This document shows positions 36,318 to 48,329 of a stretch of DNA of 64,000 nucleotides, piece after piece. The stretch comes from Aplectana chamaeleonis (taxonomy: Eukaryota > Nematoda > Chromadorea > Rhabditida > Cosmocercidae), in NCBI GenBank assembly GCA_029168955.1, contig JAPDOI010000122.1:333501-397500 (forward strand), in the 5' to 3' direction. The notes below the pieces were generated by a model. That model worked only from the letters and a program-made list of their open reading frames with translations, ran no database searches and had not been told where the DNA came from. How positions within the stretch are numbered: the first letter of the stretch is position 1; each line of letters starts with the position of its first letter. The translations under genes and the position numbers were made by a program.

Positions 36318-36453
36318 GAGGTCTCTTTCAGAGTTCGATCGCCGCACGACGATGGCATGTTTTGAATAGGGATCGACTTGCCACGCGATCTCGATCGATG
36401 CTCATGGTTAACATCCCATCGCGTCGCATAGCGATCGAACTCTGAAAGAGGCC
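36318..36453. mobile_element. ~135-bp MITE with CTCTTTCAGAGTTCGATCG ends
   Basis: Left GGTCTCTTTCAGAGTTCGAT and right ATCGAACTCTGAAAGAGGCC are inverted repeats of about 20 nt. The interior is GCGATCG-rich. No coding capacity. Confidence 0.7.
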
Positions 36454-36497
36454 TGACACATGCCTCAAACTACTTTTCAAGTTATCATTAGTAAAAC

Positions 36498-38432
36498 TAG
36501 CAATCTTCTTCTTCTTCTTCCTAGCGTCTGTCCCACGAGTTCGCTGGGTCCGCTTGTTTGAACGTAGGTCGCCATTTGTTCCTGTCAGCGGTGTCCCTCA
36601 TAGTGAGTTGCGCTTCAGCCATATCCGTTTTCACTCGATCAAGCTATCGGTTTTTGGTCTTCCACGAAGTCTAGTCCCTGCAACTTCCACCTTGAGTGCG
36701 GTTTTAGCTACTGAATCTTCGTCCTTCCTTTGAACATGGCCAAACCAAGTGAGGTGGGACTCTATCATCGTCGCAGTAATGGGGGCCCTTATCCAAAGGT
36801 GGAACGCACCAGGTCATTTGTTAACTTGTCTTTCAAGGTAACTCCCATCTTTCAAGGTACCTGAGCATCCGCATCTCCATCACATGCAGAGATTGCTCAA
36901 CAGTCTTAGTGGCCGGTCAGCATTCGGTGGCGTATAGGGCGACTGGCCTAACTACCGCCTTGTAGATTTTAGATTTGAGGCGTATTGGTGACTTCCACAT
37001 TACGCCAGTTGTCACTCTCCACTTCGTTAACGCTGCATTGACGCGCCCATGGGCATCCAGTAGCACGTCGCAGGCAGATGTGATCATTGATCCGAGGTAC
37101 TTGAAACTGTCCACCTTCTTAAGATCAGTGTCATTAATGCTAATGGACCCTTCCTCGATTCTCGGTGCACACTCCATGTACTCAGTTTTGGCGACATTAA
37201 GACGTGGTCCATAGCGTTGCAGGCGATCATTCCATAGTTGCACTTGAACTTGCAACTCGGCAGCTAGCATTACGTCGTCAGCGTACAATATAGTCCATGG
37301 ATGAGGTTTCTGCAGGTCGTGAGTAATTGCATCCATGCATAGGATGAACAGCAGCGGCGACAAGGCTGATCCTTGGTGGACCCCGACTTGAATGGGAAAG
37401 GGGTTACTAGTTCCTGCTGAGCACCTGACAACACTGCTCGGATTCTCGTACAGCAACCTTACCCAGCGCACATACTCTTCTGGTATTCCATGTGACTTCA
37501 ACGACATGCGTATAAGATCGTGAAGGAAGCGATCTAAGGCTTTTCAGAGGCCGAGGAATGCGATATCAATGTTACGGTTCTTCTCCCGGTGTTTCTCTAT
37601 TAAGAGCCTGACTGCATGTATGGCGTCGACGGTCCCAATGTCCCTGACATACCCATATTCATTTGTCGTCATTGTCACAATATTCCTGAGTCGATTGTCC
37701 AGGATGCGCTCGAAGATCTTCATCGTGTGGCATAGCAAGCGAATAGGCTTATACGAGGAGCATTCGGCAACATATCCTTTACCCTTCCAGATCGGCACCG
37801 TCACACTTACTTGCTAGATGTTCGGGGTTCTGCCTTCAGCGACAATCCGGCTAAACTGCATGGCAAGAAATTCAGAACCATGATCACCTAGCAACTTCCA
37901 AACCTCAGCAGGATCGTCCGCTCCAGTGGCTTTGTTCGAATTCATCCTAGTGACTGCCTTACTAACTTCATATGCTGTAATGCGAGGAACAGGCCCTTGC
38001 ACACTGCTCATTGACTGAATACGCGGATTTGAGAACTCTTCATTCGAGATGAAGTTGAAATGTTCTCGTCATCTTTCCAGTACATTACTCGGGCGTCGAA
38101 GAACCCCACCGTTGGCTGCTTTGATGGTAATAATATGCTCTACATACAATGTCGAGCGATTGTGTGCCTTCGACAAGCGATATATACATTTCTCCCCTCC
38201 CGGATGTCTAGCTTGTCTTAGAGATCCTTGTAGTGATTAGACTTTGCTATTGAAATAGCCTCTTATTGCGCTTCGTTTGGCTGCTAAGTAGACAGCGCGA
38301 TCCTGGTCACTCCGTGTTCTCATCCACAGCTAAAATGTCAATTTTTTCTCCCGGATTTCTGCTTGAACATTTTCGGACCACCACCAAGTGGCTCTATCGA
38401 TTTTAGCCTTTCCGGGAGTCGTGCTCCCTAGG
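36498..38432 (-). pseudogene. RTE-type non-LTR retrotransposon, reverse transcriptase part (3' half)
   Basis: Minus-strand reverse transcriptase in several frames: ITAYEVSKAVTRMNSNKATG (~37.98 kb), IWKGKGYVAECSSYKPIRLL (~37.8-37.74), VGVHQGSALSPLLFILCMD (~37.38) and the catalytic box ILYADDVMLA (~37.29), then KYLGSMITSACD. The 3' end is a (CTT)n tract at about 36503-36521 (AAG repeats on the sense strand), typical of RTE tails. Frames are broken, so the copy is dead. The element is split by the hAT insertion 38441-54832 and resumes at 54841. Confidence 0.88.
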
Positions 38433-39935
38433 ATGCTGACCAGGGGTGTGCGTAATTACGGTTTAAGATTTACGATTTTACGATTTACGGTGTTTTGGGG
38501 TCTCGTAATTACGGTTTACGATTTACGACATTTTGAGCCGTAAATCGTAATCTTTCGTAAATAAAAATACATGAAATAGAAATAAATCACAAGACATTTC
38601 CAACTGACCTGCTCTAATCCCACTGTGCGTATACCAATGTTTTTGGTCAGGCGATGGGGCCAATACAGGCGTGTGACTACAGCACTATCCCATTATCATT
38701 CTTTGACGTGATTCTATCATTAAAACGCGGGACACGCGGTTGGAGTTGGAGCCGCTGGATAACAGACCCGCATTGCACGCCGCGCACTCCTCACAAGCTG
38801 CCAGCTACGATGCAAAGCAATCTAGTAGTACTCCTCACGAGGAGCTTCGTTTTCGAGTTTTGTCATTAAGATCAACTTTCCTGATTCCCATAACTAAATT
38901 GATGTCAAGACATCGAACGAAGCGGTCTAATCAATCAAAAAATTGCTTCAAATAATGCTCCTGGCCCGCATTTTGAGTAGATTACGGCTGCTTAGAGCCC
39001 ACAAAAATCAATAAGAGGAGCGTTGGTTTTTTATTCGAAAAGTTTGGAGCTAAAAATTGTTTCCTCTAGTTAATTTTTCTTCGTCCGCAGGACACGGACA
39101 CTCAGGAAAGCGCTAACTCTAGTTTAAAAGCTCATCTTCGCCCTTTTTCTGAAACTGTTATGTCTCACAAATGCGATCGTTTGGTGAAGCGCGTTGGCTA
39201 TATTCCTTAAAGGCACAGTCCAACCTTAGAATCGTTTCCCTGAGTTCGTGCCTATCTTGAAAACGGTCCGTCGCTGACTCCAATGATGTCCGTGGCATCG
39301 TACAAGACCCCCTGGGAATGGAGTTATGGTCCCTCAAAAATTGAGCTACGGAAGCATGGTGGACGACTTGTCCGTGGTTTGTAACTTCCGTCATTTGCAA
39401 TCAATGTATGCGAGCCGACCTGAATGGATATAGAGACTGAAAATGAAGGGAAGAACGGGGCTATTGATCGGAAATCAACGCTCATCTTCTCAGGTACTCA
39501 GGACGACGGCCGGCGAACCTCTATGCCGAAATTGACGGCCGGCGCCCCTTATTCTGAGGTTGCCGGCCAGTGGCGACCCATGCTGCATGCGACGCACACG
39601 CAGCGCGGATATTGGCTTGCCCGCGAACCACAAAACCCGCCACGCCATCTTCAACTGGGCTGTTTGGAGAGACAATTTATAATGATCACGACTGATCACG
39701 TCGTAACGTAGTTATCATGTGCACAGCCGGTATAAAAGGCGCCTTATCTCACTAGAGTCCTCAATCGGCATTCTACTGCCGGCCCTGGAGGGTGACTTCG
39801 AGTCAGGCTCCGGTCATAGTTGGATGAGCCAACGTCTCCAGCCCGGTCGATACACACAGAATGCATTGGAAATAGGATGCAAAAATCACTCGGTGTATCC
39901 CCCCCCGCACCCCCAACACCCCACAACACAAACCC

Positions 39936-40882
39936 TGTCGCGACGTGCGGGTCCGCCAAGCTCCTTGCATCGGCGGTGTGGGTGACAGACCCGCCCGTCC
40001 CGGGCTGGGGGACACCTGCGACAGGACTCTGCACGCTATGCTCGCTCTATACCTACACTGCCACTGCGGGCACAGTACGTACACACAAAGGCCCAAGCCC
40101 TGTTTGAGCTGACACATATTTTACCACACAATACTCACCAGTGTTTATACGTCCCAAATACACCCCTTGTCGACCTCGTCGCCCTCGGCTGATCAGACCG
40201 AACGGAATAAAACACAAATACACATGGGCTGTCGACTGCACTGAATAAGGCCGTAGCCTGCGGATATTACCGCCACGTTGTCTGTACCTTTAACACAACA
40301 GAACACCAGATAGTAGGATGCGTTTAACCTCTCTTATTTACAACGTGCCTACGGGTCAATTGCGGATTCCCCTCCCAGTTACTAGGGGTCGGCCTAAGTG
40401 GTGCCTCCGGACCGCTGCGTTTCCTCCGCGTCACTTCGGTGGGACGAGTGTCACGGCACCGGGACTGCGGGGCAGAGGCAACGGCCCCTGCGCCATTGCC
40501 CTCCCTTCGGGCGTCTGCGTCTTAGGCAGTACGGAAATAGCCCACCTGATGACTTCGGGCTTCGGCCGGATGTTGACTGCGGCCGTACTGCTTGGCCAGC
40601 GAGCTACGGCTCGCTGGGCTGATGAAGATCCATTGAGAGCAGGAGAGCTCGGACTCGACTGCGTTGATGTTGACGGAGCAGCCGGCGGACGCGCACCACG
40701 ACGAGAAGAGTGTCGAAAATCGATGGGCGGGGCTCTGGTCGCCTGCGCCCTCTGCGTCTCTGCCTGCTCTAGAACGTTCCTGACCGTACTGGCACGCCGC
40801 CAGGCCCCGGTGTCTATGCACTCTGCCGCCCCTGCGTTGAGGATCACGTCACCAAGGAACAAGTCGGACGAAAGTCACGACA
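39936..40882 (-). repeat. 3' LTR of the BEL/Pao element
   Basis: 947 bp. It begins and ends with the short inverted repeat TGTCGCGA.../...TCACGACA. It is a direct repeat of 51609-52623 with many small indels. The outer flank AACCC (39931-39935) nearly matches CACCC after the other LTR, consistent with a 5-bp duplication. No clean polypurine tract precedes it on the coding strand. Confidence 0.88.
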
Positions 40883-41906
40883 CTGGGGGCCCAGAAAAGG
40901 ACTGGAACCTGCGCGCGGCTCAAGGTATACGGAGACACCACGGGGAAGCAATAATACAAACACCACCTAGGGGGTACCGACGATCGCATGGGCCCTATCA
41001 GCGCTCGATGTTGATGACGACTGAGACGGCTTGTCCAGTGCTGTGAAACCAATGGAAGGAGAGGAGATCCGGGGGGTCGATGTTGTAGACGTTAACCTAT
41101 ACATGACCAGGGCCCTACGACCTACGAGTCACCTATGAGAGAAACGCTCTCCGATTTTCAACAAATATATATACAGAATATTTACATGGTATCACTGTGC
41201 TCTTATCGGTCGAGTAAACAAAGTAAATAATTGACGGGTGCCGAAGATGGAGAAGGCACAGTTCTTCTTAAGACGATGACCACGAAACACCACAACACCA
41301 CCACTTCACCACAAACAAAAGGTTGTGGGCCTAAACTACTGGTCAGTGCGTAAGTGCACGAGGTCATAGACTAGTACTTTGCGCGAGGGGGAGGAAGAAC
41401 CTCGCCAGTGACACGAGACCCAAGTGAGGGACAAGGCACTAGCCCGAAGGCTGTAGCTGAACCCCGGGTCAAGCTAAGAGAAAAAACAGAAAGAAAGCGG
41501 CCTCCCTCCGCTTACCCCAAAAGACCTGTCAATGCGCGTAAAACAGTTGGCAGCACGTGTTTCTACAAAACACGGCGCTGCGACTGAAAGACTAGACAAT
41601 GCGTAGTACACGTACTGCTTCCACCGTATGCTTAATTACCGGAAGTGCGAAGATCATGAAAAACCCGTGAGTGCGATATAAAGCTGCATACGTGGATATA
41701 TAGGAGGTGGGCTTGAGGCCCTACCCTAACTATAACAACTATTTTTGTAGAAGTCCTCTGCGAATCGATCTTTGTGTCTTTTTAAGAAAGACAATTATAA
41801 AAGGCCGAAAGATGCGAAAGTTACTAACACGAAAATCGATTCATGCGAGGGTAAGAAATGAAAAGTGCGAATGTGTTAGAACTAAATAACTATTTAACAA
41901 ATAAAC
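40883..41906. other. BEL/Pao 3' region between ORF2 and 3' LTR
   Basis: No ORF of note on the coding (minus) strand. It contains the run CTGGGGGCCC next to the LTR and CCACAACACCACCACTTCACC-like low-complexity DNA near 41290-41320. Confidence 0.5.
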
Positions 41907-43677
41907 TTACTTTTGAGACCTAAGTCTCGCCATAGCGAGCTTGTGTCTCACTTCTCCCGCAATCCTACGTCCTTCATCCAGCAAATCGCCATGTGTCCAA
42001 TGTTCCAGCTCGGTGATCGCGTTGGGATAGTTGTTGTAGGCACAGAAGGCGGTATGGTGGCGATCCGATCGGCAAGCTTTGCATTTGCGTACGGATTCAC
42101 ATGCCCTCCGCCGTGCTTACCACCACAGACGAAACAACCACCTCTGCGTGCGTGGACCATAACGCGTTCGACCAGACGCGGATAGTTTTGACAGCCTGTC
42201 GAGAAGTGTCTGTCGTGACAGAAGAAGCAGCGTGTGTGCGATCCCTCCGGGTTTTCCTTGACCGGGGCCGGTTGCCAGCCGGCGGGACGATCAGGAAAAA
42301 TGGGCTGAGGCCCAGGCTGGGGGGGGGCACGACAGGAGCTGCCTGCGGTACAGGCTGAAACGGTTGCGCTGGAGAGTTGGAACGTGCGAAAAGTTTGGGT
42401 GCCGGAGTCAAGAAGACCGGGCCCGACGTAGACGGACGGCGGTCCTGAGACTCGACAGAACGTGCTGGAGAAGCACTGCGCTTGCCTGAAAAATATGCGG
42501 TTGGTTTGCTCTTGGTTTTGAACGTTGGAGCCGATGCAGCGTTGATAGAATGCTGCTGCTGCTGAGCGACGACAGTGCGAAAATGTTCACGAACCGCTTC
42601 CTGTAACACCGGGATGTTATTTTGATGCGGCGGCGATCAGGTCTGTAGTTGTGATCAATGCGTTTTGAATGTCGCCGATGGTAAGCTCGTGCGCTTCCAA
42701 CGCTCGTTCGACTCTCGGTTGTTGATCCGTAATGAGAGTCATTGCGATGTTGAGCAAAACCGAATTGCGCTTTTCGTAGAGATTGTCAAGGTGACTGCGT
42801 ATGGTAGTGAGCAGCTCAAAGGCTTGAGTGCCCTGCGGAGCAGGGCTGTGTGTTAATAACGTTAACGTGTTAACGCATTAACGGGTTAACGCGGTTTTTT
42901 TTGAAAAATTAACGATTAACGGTTAACGAAAAAGTCCCAAAATCACGTTAATTTTTATTTCGTTAATGTTCCATCCATCTATGCTTTTTTGCATGTCAGG
43001 ATTCTTATTCTTGAAGAGTATTCGTTTATTGTTCTGGCTGATAGTATCAGTAATCCATCAAGATGATTTCCAAGTTTGGAGTGTACTGACTGCGGTGTTT
43101 GGTATGGAACGTGTTTCATGTTTTGTTTGGGACGTCTGGTTATTTATCGATTTTCGTGGTGGTCAGGCAATGTTTTCAAAATTGTTAACGAAATGCAAAA
43201 TTAACGTGTTAACGCATTAACGGATTAACGCGGTTTTTTTTCAAAAATTAACGATTAACGGTTAACGAAAAATTTTTTTTTCATTAACGCACACCCCTGC
43301 TGCGGAGTGCTTTCCATATTTTGCAGTTCCCTGAGATACGCTTGCACGTTTCTGCATAGAGTGTTGGTGTTCCTCAGAGACGGCAATAACTCTGCGAAGA
43401 TAACAGGCGATGGATTGTGAGCGATGTTGGCCTGAAAAGCAGGTCCCAGCGATGCGGTGCTAGCGGAAGAGATGGCATGTGCGCTAGCAATGGTTGGCTG
43501 GAGCACTGCGTTGGCCGCTGAAAGCTCAGCTGCGAGCTTCTGAAGCAGCGGTGTCTGTACCTGCCGAGCATTTTGCAGAAGCTGTTGCAACTGCTGCGCA
43601 ATCGTAAAAGGATGCGACGTCTTCGGTGCAGCCGATGGCGGTGGCTGCGAGTTGGACATATATTGATCGTTGTTCAT
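41907..43677 (-). pseudogene. Second gag-like (zinc-knuckle) ORF of the BEL/Pao element, env position
   Basis: It begins at ATG 43677, 43 nt after a CTTTTCAG acceptor. The N-terminal part is Gln/Ala-rich with a predicted helical stretch (TIAQQLQQLLQNARQ). After the hAT MITE insertion (42841-43299) it continues in the same frame through helical sequence. Then come a one-base frameshift near 42615, a Pro/Ser-rich linker, and a nucleocapsid-like region CFFCHDRHFSTGC plus CFVCGGKHGGGHV. It ends at TAA 41909-41907, and the final bases AAAAGTAAGTTT would also make a strong splice donor. It is not recognisably an envelope protein, with no signal peptide or membrane segment. It could be a gag remnant of another BEL/Pao element or a spliced accessory protein of this one. 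Confidence 0.65.
42841..43299. mobile_element. hAT-type MITE with GTTAACG arrays, inserted in ORF2
   Basis: 459 bp. The ends CAGGGCTGTGTG and CGCACACCCCTG are inverted repeats, with perfect 8-bp duplications CTGCGGAG at 42833-42840 and 43300-43307. Both subterminal regions consist of TTAACG words (for example AACGTGTTAACGCATTAACG). Removing the insertion with one duplication restores the reading frame of the gag-like ORF, so it inserted after that ORF existed. Confidence 0.95.
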
Positions 43678-43719
43678 CGTGAACGCTGTGTGCTGGTTCA
43701 GGGCACAGTACACAAGTTT

Positions 43720-43730
43720 TCTGAAAAGAA
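43720..43730 (-). promoter_or_regulatory. Splice acceptor upstream of BEL/Pao ORF2
   Basis: The minus strand reads CGTTTCTTTTCAG at 43733-43721, 43 nt upstream of the ORF2 ATG. It resembles the nematode consensus TTTTCAG and could serve a spliced subgenomic RNA or SL trans-splicing. Confidence 0.5.
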
Positions 43731-43939
43731 ACGAGTGCGGTAACGTGGTAAACCAACAGAAGAATAAGCGTGAATGACGATGAATGCGCGAAACGTGCAC
43801 GCAAATATGTTGATAGTGATGGGAGAGGTGAGTGCACCAGTGAGGTGCGGATGTTTTTTAAGCTGCTATTATGAGAAGATACTATTGTTGTTTGTGTTGA
43901 ATAAAGATTATGAAAAGTTGTTTGTTGAATGTGTTGAAA

Positions 43940-44180
43940 AAAATGTATAAGTTTTTAGATTTTTAGAAAAATTTGCGCAGGGGTTCCCCCGTAATTGGGG
44001 GTTTGCCTGTGCTGAAAACAAAAAATAATTAACGAAATTTGCGAAATGATGCATGAGGGAAGAAGAAGAAAATTTTTGAAAAATTTGAAAATTTTACAAG
44101 TTTTGGGATTTTTGAAAAAATTTGGGCAGAGGTTCCCCTGCATCAAAGGGATTCTCTGCGCTGAAAAATGAAAAACTTAA
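43940..44180. repeat. Two related stem-loop-like units in the pol-ORF2 spacer
   Basis: The sequence from about 43955 (TTTTTAGAAAAATTTGCGCA, GGGGTTCCCC, GGGGGTTTGCCTGTGCTGAA) recurs in diverged form from about 44108 (GGATTTTTGAAAAAATTTGG, GAGGTTCCCC, GGGATTCTCTGCGCTGAAAA). Each can pair GCAGRGGTTCCCC-type words with the following GGG...CTGTGC/CTCTGC. Two tandem units about 150 bp apart in the region just 5' of ORF2 are unusual. Confidence 0.5.
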
Positions 44181-44902
44181 AACCAAAATTGTAAACTATG
44201 CTACGGAGAAAAATTTGGGGTGAAAGGGTGGTTGTTGAGGAAAGTCAGGTTTGCGTGCGGTAGGGGGGTCGTGTGTGTGCGGTAGATCACAGTGGGCGCA
44301 TGAGGGTCAAAAAAGGGTATTAACTAGAAACTAGATGTATAGAATAGGAGCGTAACTCCAGCGAAAATGCGAGGAGTACACCTGAGAAATGAAAAATGCG
44401 GGCAATAGATATGATGGGGTCATCCACTGTGAAAGATGCGGGGTGAGGAGCCAAATCACACATGAGAAGAAAATCAAAAAATGTGATTTTGGCAAAAACG
44501 AGAAATGCGAGTCAAATCCAGAAAGAAAGCGCGAATAAACGCAAAATCAAAATATGCGCGGCTTACACAGCAAAATATATGAAAATTGAAAGCGGGGTAC
44601 CTGACTACCATTTGAATAGGGTACTGCGTCCAATCCGAGTGAATAGTCCAGCAAACCAACCAACAGCTCACCAGCGAATCCAGAATCGACCACGAGGAGC
44701 GCCGAAGATTTCGAAATGAGGCAGCTAGCGCTCGATCGGCGTGGCCGCGCGCGGATGAGATATGACCGCGACGCGTCTGCCACGTTGTGATGGAGCACGT
44801 TAACTCACGTGTCGACCTGGAATGATATAATAACACTGGAAACTGCGGTTTTTTGGCTAGAACGAGCCAGAGGAGGCTAAAGCAATGAGTTTTAAGGCAT
44901 AT

Positions 44903-45262
44903 CTAAGTACACCCGATGAATCTGTGCGATGCTTTTGCACTTCTCCGTGGTTGAACGCGAGGAGGGTGTAGTTCTATCGAAGCCTGACGTTGAACCTCAA
45001 GAGGTTCCATAGACGAGCGTATTTCCAACGGATACAGGTGTGCTATAGAACGCTTTAGCGTCTTGTTGTTGGACGTTCGAACTGTAGCAGTCCGAATTTG
45101 TCCGTCTTGACTCGGATTGAGCTGCGTTATTAGACGGAACATCCACTGTCCACGAGGCAATTTATCATCCGCGATGATAACGATGTCACCGACTTGCGGT
45201 AGTACATTTGTAGACCGAGCTTGTCTCATACGGAGTTGATGGCGTTCTTTTAATGCAGCCAA
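44903..45262 (-). pseudogene. BEL/Pao integrase C-terminal domain
   Basis: A frame with RQARSTNVLPQVGDIVIIAD, LPRGQWMFRLITQLNPSQDG, RTATVRTSNNKTLKRSIAHL and YPLEI, the conserved end of BEL/Pao integrases (DUF5641-like region). It follows the integrase core after a frame change at about 45.3 kb and ends pol. Confidence 0.85.
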
Positions 45263-45361
45263 GTAGTCCGTTTTCCAGATACTCCAGAAATGATCCAGGA
45301 TGTTGATAGTTTCTTGAAACCATTCCGTGAGCCTGTGCTAAGCGATGAGAGGATTGTCCTG

Positions 45362-46600
45362 TTATACCGGTAACTGCGGAATTTGCAGTCTGACACGCGG
45401 GATCAGGAAATCGCAAGGCCTAAGCACATGTGCGAAAAAATCAGCTTCCCTGAAAGGTGTATTAGGGCGAGAATTGAGGACGGCCTCAATCTCTGCGATG
45501 ATAGTATGAAGCTGACTGCAAGTCAGTAGCGATCGTCCTGCTGTCTTCCTGAAGGCAGACTTGAAGAGTACGACCATGCGTTCGTAAAATCCTCCTTTCC
45601 ACGGTGACAAGGGAGTTATGAACCGCCAGACAACTTTGTGCTGGCCGAACCATTCCTCAACCGAGTCCGTTGGATTGGAAGAGAATAGAACTTTGGAAAT
45701 CGCGTCTTCACCTGCGTGGGAGGTCGTCGAATTATCACTATAGACCACGTCCGGAGTGCCTCGTCGTGCGATGAAGCGACGAAACGCGAGTATAAACTCC
45801 TGCACAGTGTTGTCGTAGACGAGCTCCAGGTGAACTGCTCGAGTAGTCATGCACGTGCTGAGACAGATCCAGCTTTTCTGAATGGTATTTGCGTTGGATC
45901 TGTAGCTGATAGGGCCCAAATAGTCTAAACCAATGTACTGGAACGGTCGGGATCTTTCGATCCTTTCCTTCTGCAACGGCGGCATATCGGGATACCGATA
46001 TGGTAGACAATTTGCCCTTTTACAGACAACACACGTGCGTAATGCTTTAGCGACAGCACTGCGAATAGAAGGAATAAAATACGTAACGCCTAACGAGGCA
46101 ATGGTGGAATAAGTACCGGAGTGATACTGTTTGATATGATGATAAAAAATGAGCATTGTTGTAAGTTTATGCCCCGAAACGAGTAGGACAGGAGCCGTCT
46201 CGTGTGGACCAACGCGTGCAGGACAACGGATTAAACCATCGTCTGCGCGCCTCGCACTGAATTTTGCGAGTTGTAACCGCTGTAGACAGGCCTCACTCTC
46301 GCGATAATGCGCGAGTATGAGGTACACTTCTGCGGTAAGGATGTCCGACACGTAGACAGTACCTGTGGGTTGAATTTGGTCCAAATAAGGTAGCTTTTTA
46401 GCCAAAACTTCCCTGGACTGAGATGAAAGTTTGTTGTAGATGGTAAAACGAATAAATTTTAAGACATAAACCGTGATGTTAACTAGCTTGCGGTACCGAA
46501 TGGTAGCAGCAAATGGTATAGCTGATACAAACTCACCTGAGGAGATGGTATTGACCTCCTTAAACTCCGTCTCGACTTCATCACAGTTTTCAGGCGGAAT
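45362..46600 (-). pseudogene. BEL/Pao integrase core
   Basis: It contains the zinc-binding HH-CC region (YHHIKQYHSG ... CVVCKRANC), then the DDE core: D in YIGLDYLGP, D in VVYSDNSTTSHAG, and E in PLSPWKGGFYERMVV. The domain is well preserved, but it changes frame from the RNase H upstream and to the C-terminal domain downstream. Confidence 0.9.
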
Positions 46601-47186
46601 CGTAAAATCTAGGTGTTGATTTGGCCATTGTTCCTGCGATAAACAGGAACGCTGGACCAGTCCATCGAATGTGACCATCGGCGTCTTTCGTCGACAGACC
46701 ACGCGTAGCGCAGTCTGCGGGATTGTCCTTTGACGCAACGTAGTAGAACTTGGCATTGATTCCCTGATCCTTGAAGCCTGAAACAGCGTTGCGGCACTCG
46801 GTGACTCTGTTTTGGACGAAGGTCTTACACGTCCGAGTCGAGTGGATCCAATGCAACGTGATTAAGGAGTCAGAGAAAATATGAATTGCGGTGAGTGATA
46901 TGTCGAGCTGCTTCTGCAGGTATTGCGCAAGACGTACGCTTATTAACGTAGCCAAAAGCTCTGCTCGGGGTATGGTGACTGGCTTGACGTCGTTTAAATG
47001 CGACTTCGCCATAACCAACCCAGAATGTACTGCAGATGACGTACGGCATAGTAGATATTCACAACAAGCGTACAGACGTTTGGAGGCGTGTCCAAAAACA
47101 CACAGCTCATATTGAGCAGAGCCTGAGGGGTTAGGAAATACAAGGCGCGGGATAGCTTGAAACGGTTTTTGTAGGTTTGCTAGCAA
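46590..47186 (-). pseudogene. BEL/Pao RNase H domain
   Basis: Recognised by YELCVFGHASKRLYACCEYL, the catalytic E in VTIPRAELLATLIS, D in IHIFSDSLITLHWI, and D in KDNPADCATRGLS. The usual first aspartate (D-A-S) reads H-A-S here, so the catalytic set may be damaged, unless this is a read error. Confidence 0.88.
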
Positions 47187-47192
47187 TGACGT

Positions 47193-48296
47193 CTATCTGT
47201 CGAGTTCTTCTTGAGCCAGAGGATCGTCCCATGCCAATTGTTTTGACCAGAGGTCTTGAAGAAAGACTTTGAACGGTGCTAAAAATGGCACGACTAGACC
47301 GAGGGGGTCGTATGTCGATGCTAGAGCACGCAAAGCTGTGCGCTTTGACTTGACCTGGATGGTGGCCGTTTTATTGAGTATTGAAAGCGTATCCCTGTCG
47401 TTGTTCCAGCATATTCCCAACAACGTGGCTTGACGTGCGTTCAGGATACGGTCCTTCGGATCGATGTCGTTACTGACGATCTTCGAGTCGCACAGAAACT
47501 CCCGAAGGTTCATGTGCATGGACGAAAACAGTAATTTCGCTGCGTGGTACTTGCTGATCGCTTCTTCTGCTTGTAGATGCTCCGAATACAATATTGTCGA
47601 CGTAGGTGGTACGCTCGATCTCTGCAGAGAGCGGTGACTTCTGACGTCGAAGATAGACTTGTATTGAAGCTGCGAGTAAGAAGGGTGAAGCATTAATGCC
47701 AAAAGGGATGCGAGTGAACCTAAAAATGCGTAGATTTTTGTTAGAAGGTGGAAGTGTGGGGTCCTTCAGCCACAAGAACCGAGTCGCGTCTCTTTCCTAT
47801 ATTTGAAGGCGTATTCGGTGAAATGCCTTTTCAACATCCGCGATGAGGATATGACGATGTGGCCGTGCGCGGATAAGAATCCCGGCAAGTTCCGGTAGGA
47901 GTTTCGGTCCTTGGTGGATGCAGTCGTTGAGACTGACTGCTCCACGTGCCTTAGAAGAGGCATCGAAGACCACACGAAGCTTGGTCGTGGAGGACGTCTC
48001 CTTGTAAACGGCTTGATGCGGGATGTAGTATACGCGATGGTTGTCGAACACGTTTTCATCGACTTCCTCGATGAATCCTGCGGCCAAATGATCGTCAATC
48101 GCCTTCGAATATTGAGCCCACGCCAGATGATTTTGGTTGAGCCTTTCGTACTGTTTATAGAGACGGCAAAATGCGACTTGTTTATTGTCCTGTAGCTTCG
48201 GATGCGAATTTTTCCATGGGAATTGAACATATAAAACGTCGTCTTTGAATTCCAAAGTATTGTGAAAATGTTGAATAATGCGATTTTCAAGTTCAT
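47193..48296 (-). pseudogene. BEL/Pao reverse transcriptase
   Basis: Motifs in order: KQYERLNQNHLAWAQYSKAI, RVYYIPHQAVYKETSSTTKL, RVVFDASSKARGAVSLND, HILIADVEKAFHRIRL, FTRIPFGINASPFLLAASIQ, and the active-site box TTYVDNIVFGAST, then LGICWNNDRDTLSI and STYDPLGLVVPFLAPFKVFL. The box reads YVDN rather than YVDD; some Pao relatives use YVDN, so I do not call it inactive. At least one frame change near 47.7 kb. Confidence 0.92.
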
Positions 48297-48329
48297 CGTC
48301 CGCTTGAGGATGGTGGTCGTCGGTGATGC

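Noticed and set aside
40318..41046. 242-codon open frame on the plus strand
   Set aside because: It is antisense to the BEL/Pao 3' LTR, is GC-rich, and the equivalent frame is broken in the other LTR.
47560..47640. YVDN instead of YVDD as a dead BEL/Pao active site
   Set aside because: YVDN occurs in some Pao-type reverse transcriptases as far as I recall, so it is not treated as a disabling change.
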